Position numbers and translations under genes: made by a program. This document shows positions 26,785 through 35,161 of a stretch of 64,000 bases of DNA, piece after piece. Below the pieces are notes generated by a model that ran no database searches, was not told where the DNA came from, and saw only the letters and a list, made by a program, of their open reading frames with translations. The stretch covers positions 1 through 64,000 of the forward strand of contig NZ_JACJOO010000015.1 in NCBI RefSeq assembly GCF_014695575.1, in the 5' to 3' direction. Within the stretch, counting starts at the first letter, position 1, and each line of letters begins with the position of its first letter. This stretch comes from Leptolyngbya sp. FACHB-8. GTDB taxonomy: Bacteria; Cyanobacteriota; Cyanobacteriia; Elainellales; Elainellaceae.

Positions 26785-27324
26785 TTACTTCGAGATTCGT
26801 TTCGCTTGAGTCACGATTGATTCGTTCGCATCCGTGACAAATTCCAGGGGAACGCGCTCTTCGTAAGCCTTGACCACTTGGCGGTAGACATCGTAGCGAG
26901 TGGGCAAAGTACGGTTGGCTTCTCCTGGCACTCGGTAGGTGATTTGATATTCCACGTTCTTCTGTAGACGCGGATCGCCAATGATTTCTTGATTCTTTTT
27001 CCGATCTTCCATCTCGTCCACCGTAGGCCGTGGGGGTGAGTCGGGCCACCAGAGCCCTTTGTCATCGGGGCCAGTGACGGCATTCTCAGGCCGCTGCCCA
27101 TTCTTATTCTCCAGGGATGTGGAGGCAAATTTTTCGATACGGGGTGGGCGATCGCTCCCTCCACCCTGGCGTATGTAGTCCACCTGCCAGGTGTACGTCA
27201 CAATGGCAGATGCCTGATACTGGTCAGTGGTCGTGGTATCACAGCCGCCCATCAGGAACGCAAGACTGCTCAGAGCCACAATGGCAGTGCCAGGAAGAGG
27301 GTTCGAAAAGAATCGGGGCATCAT
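26785..27324 (-). CDS. Lipoprotein of unknown function
   Basis: Starting at 27324 (MMPRFFSNPLPGTAIVALSS) the product is 179 residues with a lipoprotein signal ending LMGGC. A longer frame to 27486 would add 54 residues before this signal and is less likely. The mature part is hydrophilic (DDKGLWWPDSPPRPTVDEME) and ends with beta-rich segments (VEYQITYRVPGEANRTLPTR, YDVYRQVVKAYEERVPLEFV). It is probably an outer-membrane or periplasmic accessory protein; no named family was recognised. Confidence 0.75.
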   Translation of the reverse strand: MMPRFFSNPLPGTAIVALSSLAFLMGGCDTTTTDQYQASAIVTYTWQVDYIRQGGGSDRPPRIEKFASTSLENKNGQRPENAVTGPDDKGLWWPDSPPRPTVDEMEDRKKNQEIIGDPRLQKNVEYQITYRVPGEANRTLPTRYDVYRQVVKAYEERVPLEFVTDANESIVTQAKRISK

Positions 27325-27514
27325 AGGCTTAGCAATAAGGCGATCGTTGCTTGTTTCGTTGTCTTTGCGGTGTTTCTCCCTATAGTCGTAGCGAATTCTC
27401 TCGAATAATTTCAATGCACCTATGACAGCCCTGATGTTGGCCCGTTTTGTCCGATGGAGGGAGGAAGCACAATAGATGACTTCCATCTACCTGATTCAAC
27501 CGGGCTTAATTCGG

Positions 27515-27604
27515 CAGGACTTACGCAAGTCCGCTATAGCTAGCGTATTTGTGTTGTAGGTAAGGTGCAAAGTCCCCACCTACAACACAAATACGTAAGT
27601 CCTG
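27515..27604. repeat. Family C element, copy 2
   Basis: CAGGACTTACG at 27515-27525 and CGTAAGTCCTG at 27594-27604 bound a long hairpin (GTATTTGTGTTGTAGGT and its complement). Orientation is opposite to the copy at 15895. Confidence 0.85.
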
Positions 27605-27729
27605 ATTGAAACAATTCATTCTGCTGGGCTTTCTTGCTCAATTAAGGGAGAGCGCTATCATAGTGAAAAGTCTTACATTTCTTAATAAAACTTTTTGAAA
27701 CTGCCTGTCCATTTTCGTCGCTTCTCTCT

Positions 27730-29175
27730 ATGACAGCTTCACTCCGCTTGTCGGATCTGAAGACTTCCCTGACCAATCGGGTTTTCTTCGGTAATGAACC
27801 TACCCCTGAGTTGATGGCCATTCTTCTGGTCTACTTCGTACAGGGGATTCTTGGGCTGGCCCGGTTGGCCGTCAGCTTCTTCTTGAAAGATGACCTGGGG
27901 TTAACACCGGCCCAGATGTCAGCCCTGCTAGGGGTAGCCGCAATTCCCTGGATGGTGAAGCCGCTGTTTGGTTTCCTGTCGGATGGCTTGCCACTGTTTG
28001 GGTATCGACGTCGCCCCTACCTCATCTTGTCAGGGTTGTTGGGTTCCGCCGCCTGGATTGCCATGGCAACGGTCGTGCATTCTGCCTGGGCGGCTGGGTT
28101 AGCGATCGCCCTCAGCTCTCTGGCGATCGCCGTCAGTGACGTCATTGTCGATTCCCTCGTCGTTGAGCGGGCCCGCACCGAATCCGTCAGTGACGCTGGC
28201 TCGCTGCAAGCTTTGTGCTGGGGAACCTCTGCCCTGGGCGGTCTGATTACAGCCTATTTCAGCGGCTCTCTACTAGAAAGGTTCAGCCCGAATACCCTAT
28301 TTGCGATCACCGCTAGCTTTCCGTTGCTGGTTTCCATGGTGGCCTGGGCCATCCAAGAGCCACGGGTTGATCGGGGGAGCGATTGGGGGGCTGTGCGCGA
28401 GCAGGTGAAGAGCCTGTGGGGAGCTGTGCGGCAAAAGTCTATCTGGATGCCCACCACTTTTCTCTTTCTGTGGCAAGCCACCCCTACGGCGGAATCAGCC
28501 TTCTTCTACTTCACTACCAACGAGCTCGGCTTCTCCTCGGAGTTTTTAGGACGGGTGCGGCTGGTCACCAGCCTCGCCTCGCTGGTTGGAATTTGGACGT
28601 TCCAACGGTTCTTCCGAGCCGTTTCGTTCCGCAAGCTCTTTGCCTGGACGATGGTGATTTCTTCGGCTCTGGGAATGACCATGCTGCTGCTGGTGACCCA
28701 TGCGAATCGAGCCCTCGGTATTGATGACCACTGGTTCAGTCTGGGCGACAGCTTAATTCTGACGGTCATGGGGCAGATTGCTTACATGCCGGTGTTGGTA
28801 TTAGCGGCGCGGCTCTGCCCTCCGGGAGTAGAAGCTACCTTGTTTGCCCTGCTAATGTCAGTAACAAACCTGGCTGGGTTGCTGTCCTACGAACTGGGCG
28901 CTGGCATGATGCACTGGTTGCACATCAGCGAATCCAATTTCACGAACCTTTGGTTGCTGGTCGTGCTCACCAACCTTTCCACCCTGCTGCCCTTTCCCTT
29001 CCTGGGGCTAATTCCAGCACAGGATTCGGAGAATTACACCATTCATTCAGGTGACGAAATGAAGCTGGCGGGGTCGGGCGTAGCACCTCTGCACCCGGAT
29101 GGCCCGGTGGAAGCTAATTCTCTGGCTTTTGGCCCTGGCATTCCGACAGGTGTTGGCCAACGTGACGAAGGTTAA
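27730..29175 (+). CDS. Folate-biopterin transporter (FBT/BT1 family)
   Basis: The 481-residue protein has about twelve membrane helices and the family landmarks VYFVQGILGLARLAVSFFLKDDLGL, PWMVKPLFGFLSDGLPLFGYRRRPYL and DVIVDSLVVERAR. The FBT family is a branch of the major facilitator superfamily; characterised members from cyanobacteria and Leishmania move folates or biopterins (family knowledge). The last 50 residues (from QDSENYTIH) are hydrophilic and cytoplasmic. It follows a family C repeat and precedes the carotenoid oxygenase gene in the same direction by 120 bp, so separate promoters are likely. Confidence 0.92.
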   Translation: MTASLRLSDLKTSLTNRVFFGNEPTPELMAILLVYFVQGILGLARLAVSFFLKDDLGLTPAQMSALLGVAAIPWMVKPLFGFLSDGLPLFGYRRRPYLILSGLLGSAAWIAMATVVHSAWAAGLAIALSSLAIAVSDVIVDSLVVERARTESVSDAGSLQALCWGTSALGGLITAYFSGSLLERFSPNTLFAITASFPLLVSMVAWAIQEPRVDRGSDWGAVREQVKSLWGAVRQKSIWMPTTFLFLWQATPTAESAFFYFTTNELGFSSEFLGRVRLVTSLASLVGIWTFQRFFRAVSFRKLFAWTMVISSALGMTMLLLVTHANRALGIDDHWFSLGDSLILTVMGQIAYMPVLVLAARLCPPGVEATLFALLMSVTNLAGLLSYELGAGMMHWLHISESNFTNLWLLVVLTNLSTLLPFPFLGLIPAQDSENYTIHSGDEMKLAGSGVAPLHPDGPVEANSLAFGPGIPTGVGQRDEG

Positions 29176-29295
29176 GTCCTTCGATTGACAACCCCTTGAC
29201 GTTTAGCCTGCCGTTTAACGGCGATCGCCCCTGTGACGAGCGCAACTTTTCCATCCTCATAACACGGCTGTTTACTCCCTAACCTTGCTACATCC

Positions 29296-30771
29296 ATGGA
29301 AACCGTAACTCCCTTTCTGAGTGCCCCTAAGAACCCTTATACCCGCGATGAATGGCGCACGGGCTATCGCTCCCTCACCGAGGAGCTTGATTACACCATT
29401 GATGAAGTGGAAGGGGAAATTCCTCTGCAACTCCACGGTACGCTGTTTCGCAATGGCCCAGGTTTGCTAGAGAGAGGCGGTCAGCGCTACCGTCATCCCT
29501 TCGATGGGGATGGGATGATCTGTGCGATCGCCTTTAAGGACGGCAAAGCTCATTTCCGCAACCGCTTTGTGCGTACAGAAGGGTTTATTGCCGAAGAAAA
29601 GGCTCAAAAAATTCTTTATCGGGGTGTGTTTGGCACCCAAAAGCCTGGCGGATGGTTGGCTAACGCTTTCGACTTCCGCCTGAAGAATATCGCGAATACC
29701 AACGTCATTCATTGGGGCGATAAGCTACTGGCTCTTTGGGAAGCCGCTGAGCCCCATCGCCTTGACCCCGCTACCCTGGACACGCTGGGCATGGAGTACC
29801 TGGATGGCGTCTTAAAGCCGGGAGATTCTTTCTCGGCGCATCCCTGGATTGATCCAGTCTGCGATCGCGCTGGGGGTGCTCCCCGCTTGGTGAACTTCTC
29901 CATCAAAGCTGGGCTTTCCACTACTCTCACCCTGTTTGAACTCGATGAAGCCGGAACCGTTGTTGAACAGCACCGCCATGCTGTCCCCGGTTTCGCATTC
30001 ATGCACGACTTCGCCATTACCCCTAACCACGCAATCTTCTTCCAGGCATCCATCCTGTTCAACCCCCTTCCTTTTGCTGTAGGTATGAAGGGTGCTGGAG
30101 AATGCCTTACCTTCCAACTCGATAAACCCACGAATATTCTCGTGGTACCTCGGGATGGTAGCCCGATGCAGATCTTCCCGACAGAAGCGGGCTTTGTTTT
30201 CCATCACGCCAATGCCTTTGAGGATGGTGAAGAAATTGTGGTGGATTCTATCTGCTACGGCTTTTTCCCTGAGCTGAAGCCCGATCAGGACTTTGTGGAT
30301 GTGGACTTTGATGAGCTGGCTCCTGGTCAGTTGTGGCGCTCCCGCATCAACCCCAAAACGGGTGCTGTCAATCGACAGCTGTTGGAAGAGCGTTGTTGCG
30401 AGTTTCCCGCGACCCACCCCGATCGGGTTGGGCGTTCTTACCGAATGCTTTACATGGGCGCTGCCCATGCCCCTACGGGAAATGCACCTCTGCAAGCGAT
30501 TTTGAAGATTGACTTTGAGACGGGCGATCGCCAACTCTGGAGCGCTGCCCCCTGGGGTTATGTCAGCGAACCTGTCTTTGTTCCCTTCCCCGATAGCAAG
30601 GCTGAGGATGAAGGCTGGCTGCTGACCCTGGTTTATAACGGTCATAGTGAGCGATCGGAACTGGTGATTTTGGATGCCCGCGACCTATCAGAGCCCGTGG
30701 CAAAACTGAAGCTGAAACACCATGTTCCTTATGGGTTGCATGGTAATTTCACTCCTGAGTACTTCGGGTAA
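29296..30771 (+). CDS. Apocarotenoid 15,15'-oxygenase (retinal-forming carotenoid oxygenase)
   Basis: The 491-residue protein is close in length and pattern to the cyanobacterial ACO (Diox1) enzyme, which cleaves apocarotenals at the 15,15' bond to give retinal. The four iron-binding histidines are at about 182 (SAHPWID), 237 (FMHDFAI), 303 (FVFHHANAFE) and 482 (GLHGNFTPEYFG), the same spacing as in the known enzyme. No transit or signal peptide is seen. Retinal could serve rhodopsins or other roles; no rhodopsin gene is in the window. Terminal TPEYFG suggests the end is intact. Confidence 0.94.
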   Translation: METVTPFLSAPKNPYTRDEWRTGYRSLTEELDYTIDEVEGEIPLQLHGTLFRNGPGLLERGGQRYRHPFDGDGMICAIAFKDGKAHFRNRFVRTEGFIAEEKAQKILYRGVFGTQKPGGWLANAFDFRLKNIANTNVIHWGDKLLALWEAAEPHRLDPATLDTLGMEYLDGVLKPGDSFSAHPWIDPVCDRAGGAPRLVNFSIKAGLSTTLTLFELDEAGTVVEQHRHAVPGFAFMHDFAITPNHAIFFQASILFNPLPFAVGMKGAGECLTFQLDKPTNILVVPRDGSPMQIFPTEAGFVFHHANAFEDGEEIVVDSICYGFFPELKPDQDFVDVDFDELAPGQLWRSRINPKTGAVNRQLLEERCCEFPATHPDRVGRSYRMLYMGAAHAPTGNAPLQAILKIDFETGDRQLWSAAPWGYVSEPVFVPFPDSKAEDEGWLLTLVYNGHSERSELVILDARDLSEPVAKLKLKHHVPYGLHGNFTPEYFG

Positions 30772-30811
30772 ATACAATAGCTGTTGCCGATCAACCGGCT
30801 CGCTATTGTTC

Positions 30812-30901
30812 CAGCAATTCTCATCTTCAAATCTAGCCTGAAAACCGCTCGTCCCAGGTGAGCGGTTTTCAGGCTTTAAAGCTCACCATGGAGAATTACT
30901 G
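30812..30901. repeat. Family D element, copy 2
   Basis: Ends CAGCAATTCTCAT and GAGAATTACTG, with an inner hairpin CCTGAAAACCGCTC and GAGCGGTTTTCAGG. Shorter (90 bp) than copy 1 at 2799. Confidence 0.75.
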
Positions 30902-30937
30902 TTATTCTGACAGCGCTTTTCAACCGCTTAAAACTTG

Positions 30938-31028
30938 CAGGACTTACGCAAGCCCGCTATCTGTAGTGTATTTGTGTTGTAGGTGGGGTGAGAAGCACCC
31001 CACCTACAACACAAATGCGCAAGTCCTG
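30938..31028. repeat. Family C element, copy 3, with target duplication
   Basis: CAGGACTTACG and GCAAGTCCTG bound the element. AACTTG lies directly on both sides (30932-30937 and 31029-31034), a 6 bp target duplication. Inner arms: GTATTTGTGTTGTAGGTGGG and its complement. Confidence 0.87.
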
Positions 31029-31033
31029 AACTT

Positions 31034-31082
31034 GGTTGTTTTTGTGAGAGCCGTGCTTCGCGCAGCTCTCACAAAAACAACC
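31034..31082. repeat. Hairpin, 18 bp stem
   Basis: GGTTGTTTTTGTGAGAGC and its complement around 13 bases. It adjoins the family C duplication and resembles other elements with GTTTTTGTG arms. Confidence 0.7.
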
Positions 31083-31197
31083 GTGGCTGATTCAAGCGCA
31101 AAGCGCGATAAGGGCTTGAGAAAATGGCGAAGGGATTGCTAGTACTTCACCCGTAAACTGAGCTATGCTGCTGAACAGCGAGTAATACGGATGAACC

Positions 31198-32466
31198 ATG
31201 CTGGATCTCGTCAAGCTGGCCCGGCAGATGCAAGATATTGGGCAACACCTCAACGATGAAGCCGCGGCTACCCGTCAGCGGCTAGATCGAGCCCAACAGT
31301 TTTTACAAGAAGCCCGAGGACGGCAGGCCGAACTGGTGAACCTGCGGCAAATGTGGGGCGATCGCCTCGGCTTCAGTGCCGCTATTCCTCAAGAACCTCT
31401 GGATACCTGCATTCCCCTTGCTCCAGCACCACCCAACCATACTGTCCTGGCCACCGATGGTTCACAAATTGCTCCCAGTCACCACGAAATCGCCTACTGT
31501 TACCTGATTAATGTCGGGCGTATTGTGCTGCACTATGGTCAAAATCGCCACCCTCTCCTCGATAGCCTGCCCGAAATTTTCTATCGCCCCGAAGATCTCT
31601 ACAGCTCTCGCCAATGGGGCATCAGTACAGAGGAGTGGATGGGCTATCGTCGGACGGCTTCTGAAGCAACGGTGTTGGCGGAGCTTGCCGCAGCGGAGAT
31701 GGAAGGTAGAGAGCTGAGACAGGAGAGCCTAAGAGTAGAAGAGAGGGCTGGAGGGCAGAAGACAGAAGCAATGCCATCGCCCCCGCCCCCTGCCTCCCTG
31801 TCTCCCACCCTCGCCATGGTTGACGGTTCCCTCACCCACTGGTTTCTTGATCCGTTGCCGGCGGAGGCACGCGATCGCATTTTGCTGCCTATCCTGGATG
31901 CCTGGGAAACATTGCGGCTGTTGCGGGTGCCTCTGGTGGGCTATCTCAGTGCAGCTCGTAGTGGCGAATCGCTTAACTTTTTGCGGCTTCATACCTGTCC
32001 GAAGGATCAGCCGGATTGCCAGAGTTACTGCCCGGGTCAAACGGACATTGCTCCCTGTCAGGTCTTTGCACCTCTGCGCGACACAGCCCTCTGGGGCATC
32101 GTGCTAAAACCAGGCCAACGAAGTGCAATTTGGCGTAGTTCCGCTCGAATTTTGGATTACTACGATCACCATCGTACCTACTTCTGCTACGTCCACATGG
32201 GCTCAGAGATTGCTCGGGTTGAGTTTCCTGCCTGGGTCGCAGAGGATGCAGAACTGCTCAATGCAGCCCTCAGCCTGACAATGACTCAGGTCGATAAGGG
32301 GCAGGGATATCCTGTGGCTCTGGCAGAGGCCCATAACCAGGCAGTAGTCCGGGGGGGCGATCGCGCCCGTTTCTTCGCCCTGTTAGAGCAACAGATGATT
32401 CGTGCAGGGCTTAAAAATGTGGCCATTTCTTACAAGGAAGCCCGTAAGCGCGGCAGTATTGCCTGA
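31198..32466 (+). CDS. NurA-type 5'-3' nuclease
   Basis: The 422-residue protein starts with a long coiled segment (about 1-50) and then has the NurA motif VLATDGSQI (Asp87) and a second metal-binding segment LAMVDGSLTHW (about 205). NurA is a manganese-dependent nuclease of DNA end resection that works with the HerA translocase (family knowledge); herA is not adjacent. Between the two motifs, residues about 167-200 are a low-complexity insertion rich in Glu, Arg, Pro and Ser. Encoded by A/G-rich then C-rich DNA, it looks like expanded short repeats and probably forms a loop. The C-terminal part (VDKGQGYPVALAEAHNQAVV) is typical. Confidence 0.85.
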   Translation: MLDLVKLARQMQDIGQHLNDEAAATRQRLDRAQQFLQEARGRQAELVNLRQMWGDRLGFSAAIPQEPLDTCIPLAPAPPNHTVLATDGSQIAPSHHEIAYCYLINVGRIVLHYGQNRHPLLDSLPEIFYRPEDLYSSRQWGISTEEWMGYRRTASEATVLAELAAAEMEGRELRQESLRVEERAGGQKTEAMPSPPPPASLSPTLAMVDGSLTHWFLDPLPAEARDRILLPILDAWETLRLLRVPLVGYLSAARSGESLNFLRLHTCPKDQPDCQSYCPGQTDIAPCQVFAPLRDTALWGIVLKPGQRSAIWRSSARILDYYDHHRTYFCYVHMGSEIARVEFPAWVAEDAELLNAALSLTMTQVDKGQGYPVALAEAHNQAVVRGGDRARFFALLEQQMIRAGLKNVAISYKEARKRGSIA

Positions 32467-32481
32467 GCTAATCGAGCCACA

Positions 32482-32520
32482 TGGATTGGAGATAAGGGCA
32501 CTGCCTTTATTTCCAATCCA
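32482..32520 (+). terminator. Possible terminator of the NurA gene
   Basis: TGGATTGGAGATAAGGGCA pairs with TGCCTTTATTTCCAATCCA with two G-U-type mismatches, 15 bp after the stop. There is no strong T-run, so this is tentative. Confidence 0.45.
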
Positions 32521-32605
32521 TTTGGCCGCACCAGTTAAAACGAAAGATTTCTTTTTGAGTGGGGAATGCTGGGAGTAGCAAACTCCTGAAGAAATTGGCA
32601 CGGCT

Positions 32606-33808
32606 ATGACCTCGGCTCTGGTGGAACTGGCCCGGCAGGGGGATGAGGAGGCGATCGCCCAACTCCTCAATCATGCACTCCAAGCTCAGCATATCGATAC
32701 TACCGTCGTGTTCGATGACGGGTATCTGAAACTGGGGCTAGAAAGTGCAACAACACCTGCTCAGGAGGAACTTGTGCCGCTTGTGGTACGGGGTTTGTTG
32801 AAGCTACAAATACCCGGAGTTCGGACGGTTACCCTCATGGCCCGCGAATTGGGTGGGGCGGAACCTGACTGGATTGTGAACTTTACCGGTCATCAGCGGG
32901 GGCTTTTGAAGGGATTGGCCGAATGGGGAGATGAAGGGGCGATCGCCCAACTTCTCAACAAAGCGCTTGCCCACAAGCAAATTACCACCCAGGTTCAACT
33001 CAAAGATGAGCACCTGATTTTGACCTTGCACGCTGATCCACTTCCCGATCAGCGGATAGCGCTCACGTTGCTACAACGGGAACTGGCATCCTGGTCAACT
33101 CAGCGCTTTCAGGTTATTGAAGTGCGGGGGCAGAGGTCCAAATCTAGCCAACCTGAGTGGATGACATCTTTTACACCCCAGGCCGTTGCTGTGGCCGCTG
33201 TAAAAAGGACACCGGGTGCGAATGTCCAAAAAACTCGTGCTCCAAAATCGCCTGCCGTATGGACATTCAAATTTAATTATCCAAAACTAGCGCTGATTAG
33301 TTTGCTGGCATTTTACGGGCTGTTTTGTGCGCGTGATTACAATTTCGATGATTTTGTGAATGGTACGAACCCCTTGATGGGGTTCATTCATGGGGTGAAT
33401 CTCATCTTTCATGAAGCCGGGCATACGATATTTAGCATGTTTGGACAGTTGATTCATCTGCTGGCGGGTTCCGCCATGCAAATTGCTGTTCCTGCATTCA
33501 TGAGTGGTTACTTCTTCTTCACGCGCCAATCGTATGCCGGAGCCGTTGCTTTATGTTGGGTTGGTGAGAACTTTTGGGATGTGTCAATTTACATCAAAGA
33601 TGCTCAAGAACAGGCTTTGCCCCTTCTCGGCGGTGAAAATGTTTTGCACGACTGGCACTTTATCCTCGTCATGCTGTGGCAACTCAAAAATGATGATGCG
33701 ATCGGCAATACAGCTTACGGCATTGGCACGTTGATTTATGCATTTGCAGTTTTTCTGGGCATTTTCTATGCTCAGATTCAACCCAAATCCAGCAATGAAG
33801 ATGCGTGA
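32606..33808 (+). CDS. Tandem-repeat domain fused to a HEAGH membrane metalloprotease-like domain
   Basis: The 400-residue protein starts with two copies of a module of about 90 residues (1-95 and 100-190; GDEEAIAQLLNHAL and GDEGAIAQLLNKAL) found in many cyanobacterial proteins and of unknown role. After a basic linker a membrane half follows with about four helices. One contains HEAGHTIFSMFG (His269, Glu270, His273), a zinc HExxH motif as in intramembrane metalloproteases. GENFWDVSIYIKDA and LLGGENVLHDWHF supply possible third ligands (Asp or His). Similar membrane halves exist as hypothetical proteins in many bacteria. It could be a site-2-like or unrelated protease; activity is unproven. 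Confidence 0.75.
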   Translation: MTSALVELARQGDEEAIAQLLNHALQAQHIDTTVVFDDGYLKLGLESATTPAQEELVPLVVRGLLKLQIPGVRTVTLMARELGGAEPDWIVNFTGHQRGLLKGLAEWGDEGAIAQLLNKALAHKQITTQVQLKDEHLILTLHADPLPDQRIALTLLQRELASWSTQRFQVIEVRGQRSKSSQPEWMTSFTPQAVAVAAVKRTPGANVQKTRAPKSPAVWTFKFNYPKLALISLLAFYGLFCARDYNFDDFVNGTNPLMGFIHGVNLIFHEAGHTIFSMFGQLIHLLAGSAMQIAVPAFMSGYFFFTRQSYAGAVALCWVGENFWDVSIYIKDAQEQALPLLGGENVLHDWHFILVMLWQLKNDDAIGNTAYGIGTLIYAFAVFLGIFYAQIQPKSSNEDA

Positions 33809-33863
33809 ATTACGCTTAACCAATCCGCACAGTGCTGTATAACTGGAGTTTGGGCTCATTCTG

Positions 33864-33914
33864 CCCGCCATACAGGGAAGTGCGCTCTGCGAGCGCACTT
33901 CCCTGTATGGCGGG
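33864..33914. repeat. Perfect 24 bp-stem hairpin
   Basis: CCCGCCATACAGGGAAGTGC plus GCTC pairs exactly with its complement around TGC. Placed 55 bp after the HEAGH protein gene; the centre contains GAGCGC. Confidence 0.8.
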
Positions 33915-33921
33915 CTTTCTG

Positions 33922-33974
33922 GGTTTTACTGAGCTGAGAAGCTTGCGTAGCAAGCTTCTCAGCTCAGTAAAACC
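33922..33974. repeat. Perfect 25 bp-stem hairpin with GTA loop
   Basis: GGTTTTACTGAGCTGAGAAG plus CTTGC pairs with its complement around GTA. The stem is complete, with no mismatch. Confidence 0.82.
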
Positions 33975-33980
33975 TGATTT

Positions 33981-34104
33981 AACCTCAGTTCGGGTTAAGG
34001 GCTTTTTCGAGTGCCGCGCTTCGCGCGGCACTCGAAAAAGCCCATTATTGCGTGCGCGTCGCGCACGCAATAATGGGCGGTTCGGCTTATCGCGAACTGA
34101 CGTT
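33981..34104. repeat. Family A double-hairpin element, copy 2 (124 bp)
   Basis: AACCTCAGTTCGGGTTAAG at the left and CGCGAACTGACGTT at the right are inverted ends. Two hairpins inside: GGCTTTTTCGAGTGCCGCGC against its complement, and CATTATTGCGTGCGCG against its complement. GATTT lies on both sides (33976-33980 and 34105-34109), a 5 bp target duplication. Confidence 0.9.
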
Positions 34105-34169
34105 GATTTAGTCCACAGTCCAGGTATAACGGATAGGGTAAAGCGTGAGCACAAAGAGCACTAGAGCGA

Positions 34170-35009
34170 ATGGAACCCAACCGCAAAAGCTTGAATTTTC
34201 CTGGGCTGGATTTGTCTTATCTGGAATGGGGAACTGGGGAACCTGTGCTTTTGCTGCATGGCCTGGCGGATCATGCGTTGGTGTGGTGTCGTCTGGCAGA
34301 ACAACTGAGCCAACGCTTCTACTGTATTGCGCCTGATCTACGAGGGCATGGCGAAAGTAGCAAGCCGCCCGAATCGGAGTACCGTTCAGATGCGATCGCC
34401 GCTGACCTCGAAGCGTTGGTCACGGAATGTCACCTTCCTGCTGCTCATGTGGTTGCCCATTCTTGGGCTGCTAAGATCGCGTTGATCTGGGCCCGGCAGC
34501 ATCCAGAACGTATTAAGAGTTTAGTGTTGGTTGATCCATTTTTTGTGAATCGGCTACCGAGTTTACTGCGTCCAACTTTCCCACTGTTCTATCGCACGTT
34601 GCCCTTTTTGAAGGTGACAGGGCCGTTTAAGAACTACGACGAGGCGGAGGCGATCGCTCGTACCCTCAAGCAGTATCGCAACTGGAACACTTGTCAGCAG
34701 GACGTATTCAAGGCAGGGATGGAGCAGAAGCCGGATGGCACTTGGGGCAGTAAGTTTGCGATCGCGGCTCGTAATGGCGTCTTTGAAGACACTCTACAAC
34801 GGGCCGGACTGATAGAGAAGGTCAATATTCCTACGCTGCTCATCCTGCCTGAACAAGGGCTCAATCGCCAGGCATGGCAAATTAGACCCTACCGACAATA
34901 TCTGACGCAATTGCAAATTACCTCTGTGCCGGGTAACCACTGGCCTCATTTGGTGGAGCCAGATTCTTGCAACGCGGCTATTGACGCATTTTTGCAAAGC
35001 CGTCATTAA
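34170..35009 (+). CDS. Alpha/beta-hydrolase
   Basis: The 279-residue protein has the alpha/beta-hydrolase fold landmarks: oxyanion segment LLLHGLADHALVW (about 32-44), nucleophile elbow VVAHSWAAK (Ser about 95, in an unusual H-S-W-A-A setting instead of GxSxG), and the catalytic His in SVPGNHWPHLV near the end. The family includes esterases, haloperoxidase-like and epoxide-hydrolase-like enzymes; the substrate cannot be told. It is isolated, with no obvious operon. Confidence 0.88.
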   Translation: MEPNRKSLNFPGLDLSYLEWGTGEPVLLLHGLADHALVWCRLAEQLSQRFYCIAPDLRGHGESSKPPESEYRSDAIAADLEALVTECHLPAAHVVAHSWAAKIALIWARQHPERIKSLVLVDPFFVNRLPSLLRPTFPLFYRTLPFLKVTGPFKNYDEAEAIARTLKQYRNWNTCQQDVFKAGMEQKPDGTWGSKFAIAARNGVFEDTLQRAGLIEKVNIPTLLILPEQGLNRQAWQIRPYRQYLTQLQITSVPGNHWPHLVEPDSCNAAIDAFLQSRH

Positions 35010-35032
35010 ATGCTATTGGTAATGTTCTAGAT

Positions 35033-35093
35033 ATGTGGATAGAGTGTGATGAAAGGGGCATGAAGTGCCCCTTTCATCACACTCTATCCACAT
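35033..35093. repeat. Perfect 28 bp-stem hairpin
   Basis: ATGTGGATAGAGTGTGATGA plus eight more bases pair exactly with their complement around TGAAG. It lies between the 3' ends of the hydrolase and pabB-pabC genes (convergent), so it may also stop both transcripts, though no T-run is seen. Confidence 0.82.
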
Positions 35094-35161
35094 GTTTGAA
35101 ACATGACCAACGCTATGCAGCGTTTAACAATTGCCCGATGCGCCTTTGAAAAACGGTAGTG

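Larger units (their letters stand above)
30772..31197. other. Intergenic, 426 bp, filled by three repeat elements
   Basis: Holds a family D copy (30812-30901), a family C copy (30938-31028) and a hairpin (31034-31082), then a sequence like the arm of the palindrome at 56736-56800 (about 31105-31130). No gene is present. Confidence 0.65.
33809..34169. other. Intergenic, 361 bp: two hairpins then a family A element
   Basis: Almost the whole gap is made of structured repeats: hairpins at 33864-33914 and 33922-33974 and the double hairpin at 33981-34104. No gene is seen. Confidence 0.7.

Noticed and set aside
29812-30645. Reverse open frame of 277 codons
   Set aside because: Antisense to the carotenoid oxygenase, whose conserved histidines and length show which strand codes.
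33816-34164. Small open frames in the gap before the hydrolase
   Set aside because: They are created by the perfect hairpins and the family A element, which give mirrored peptides on both strands.
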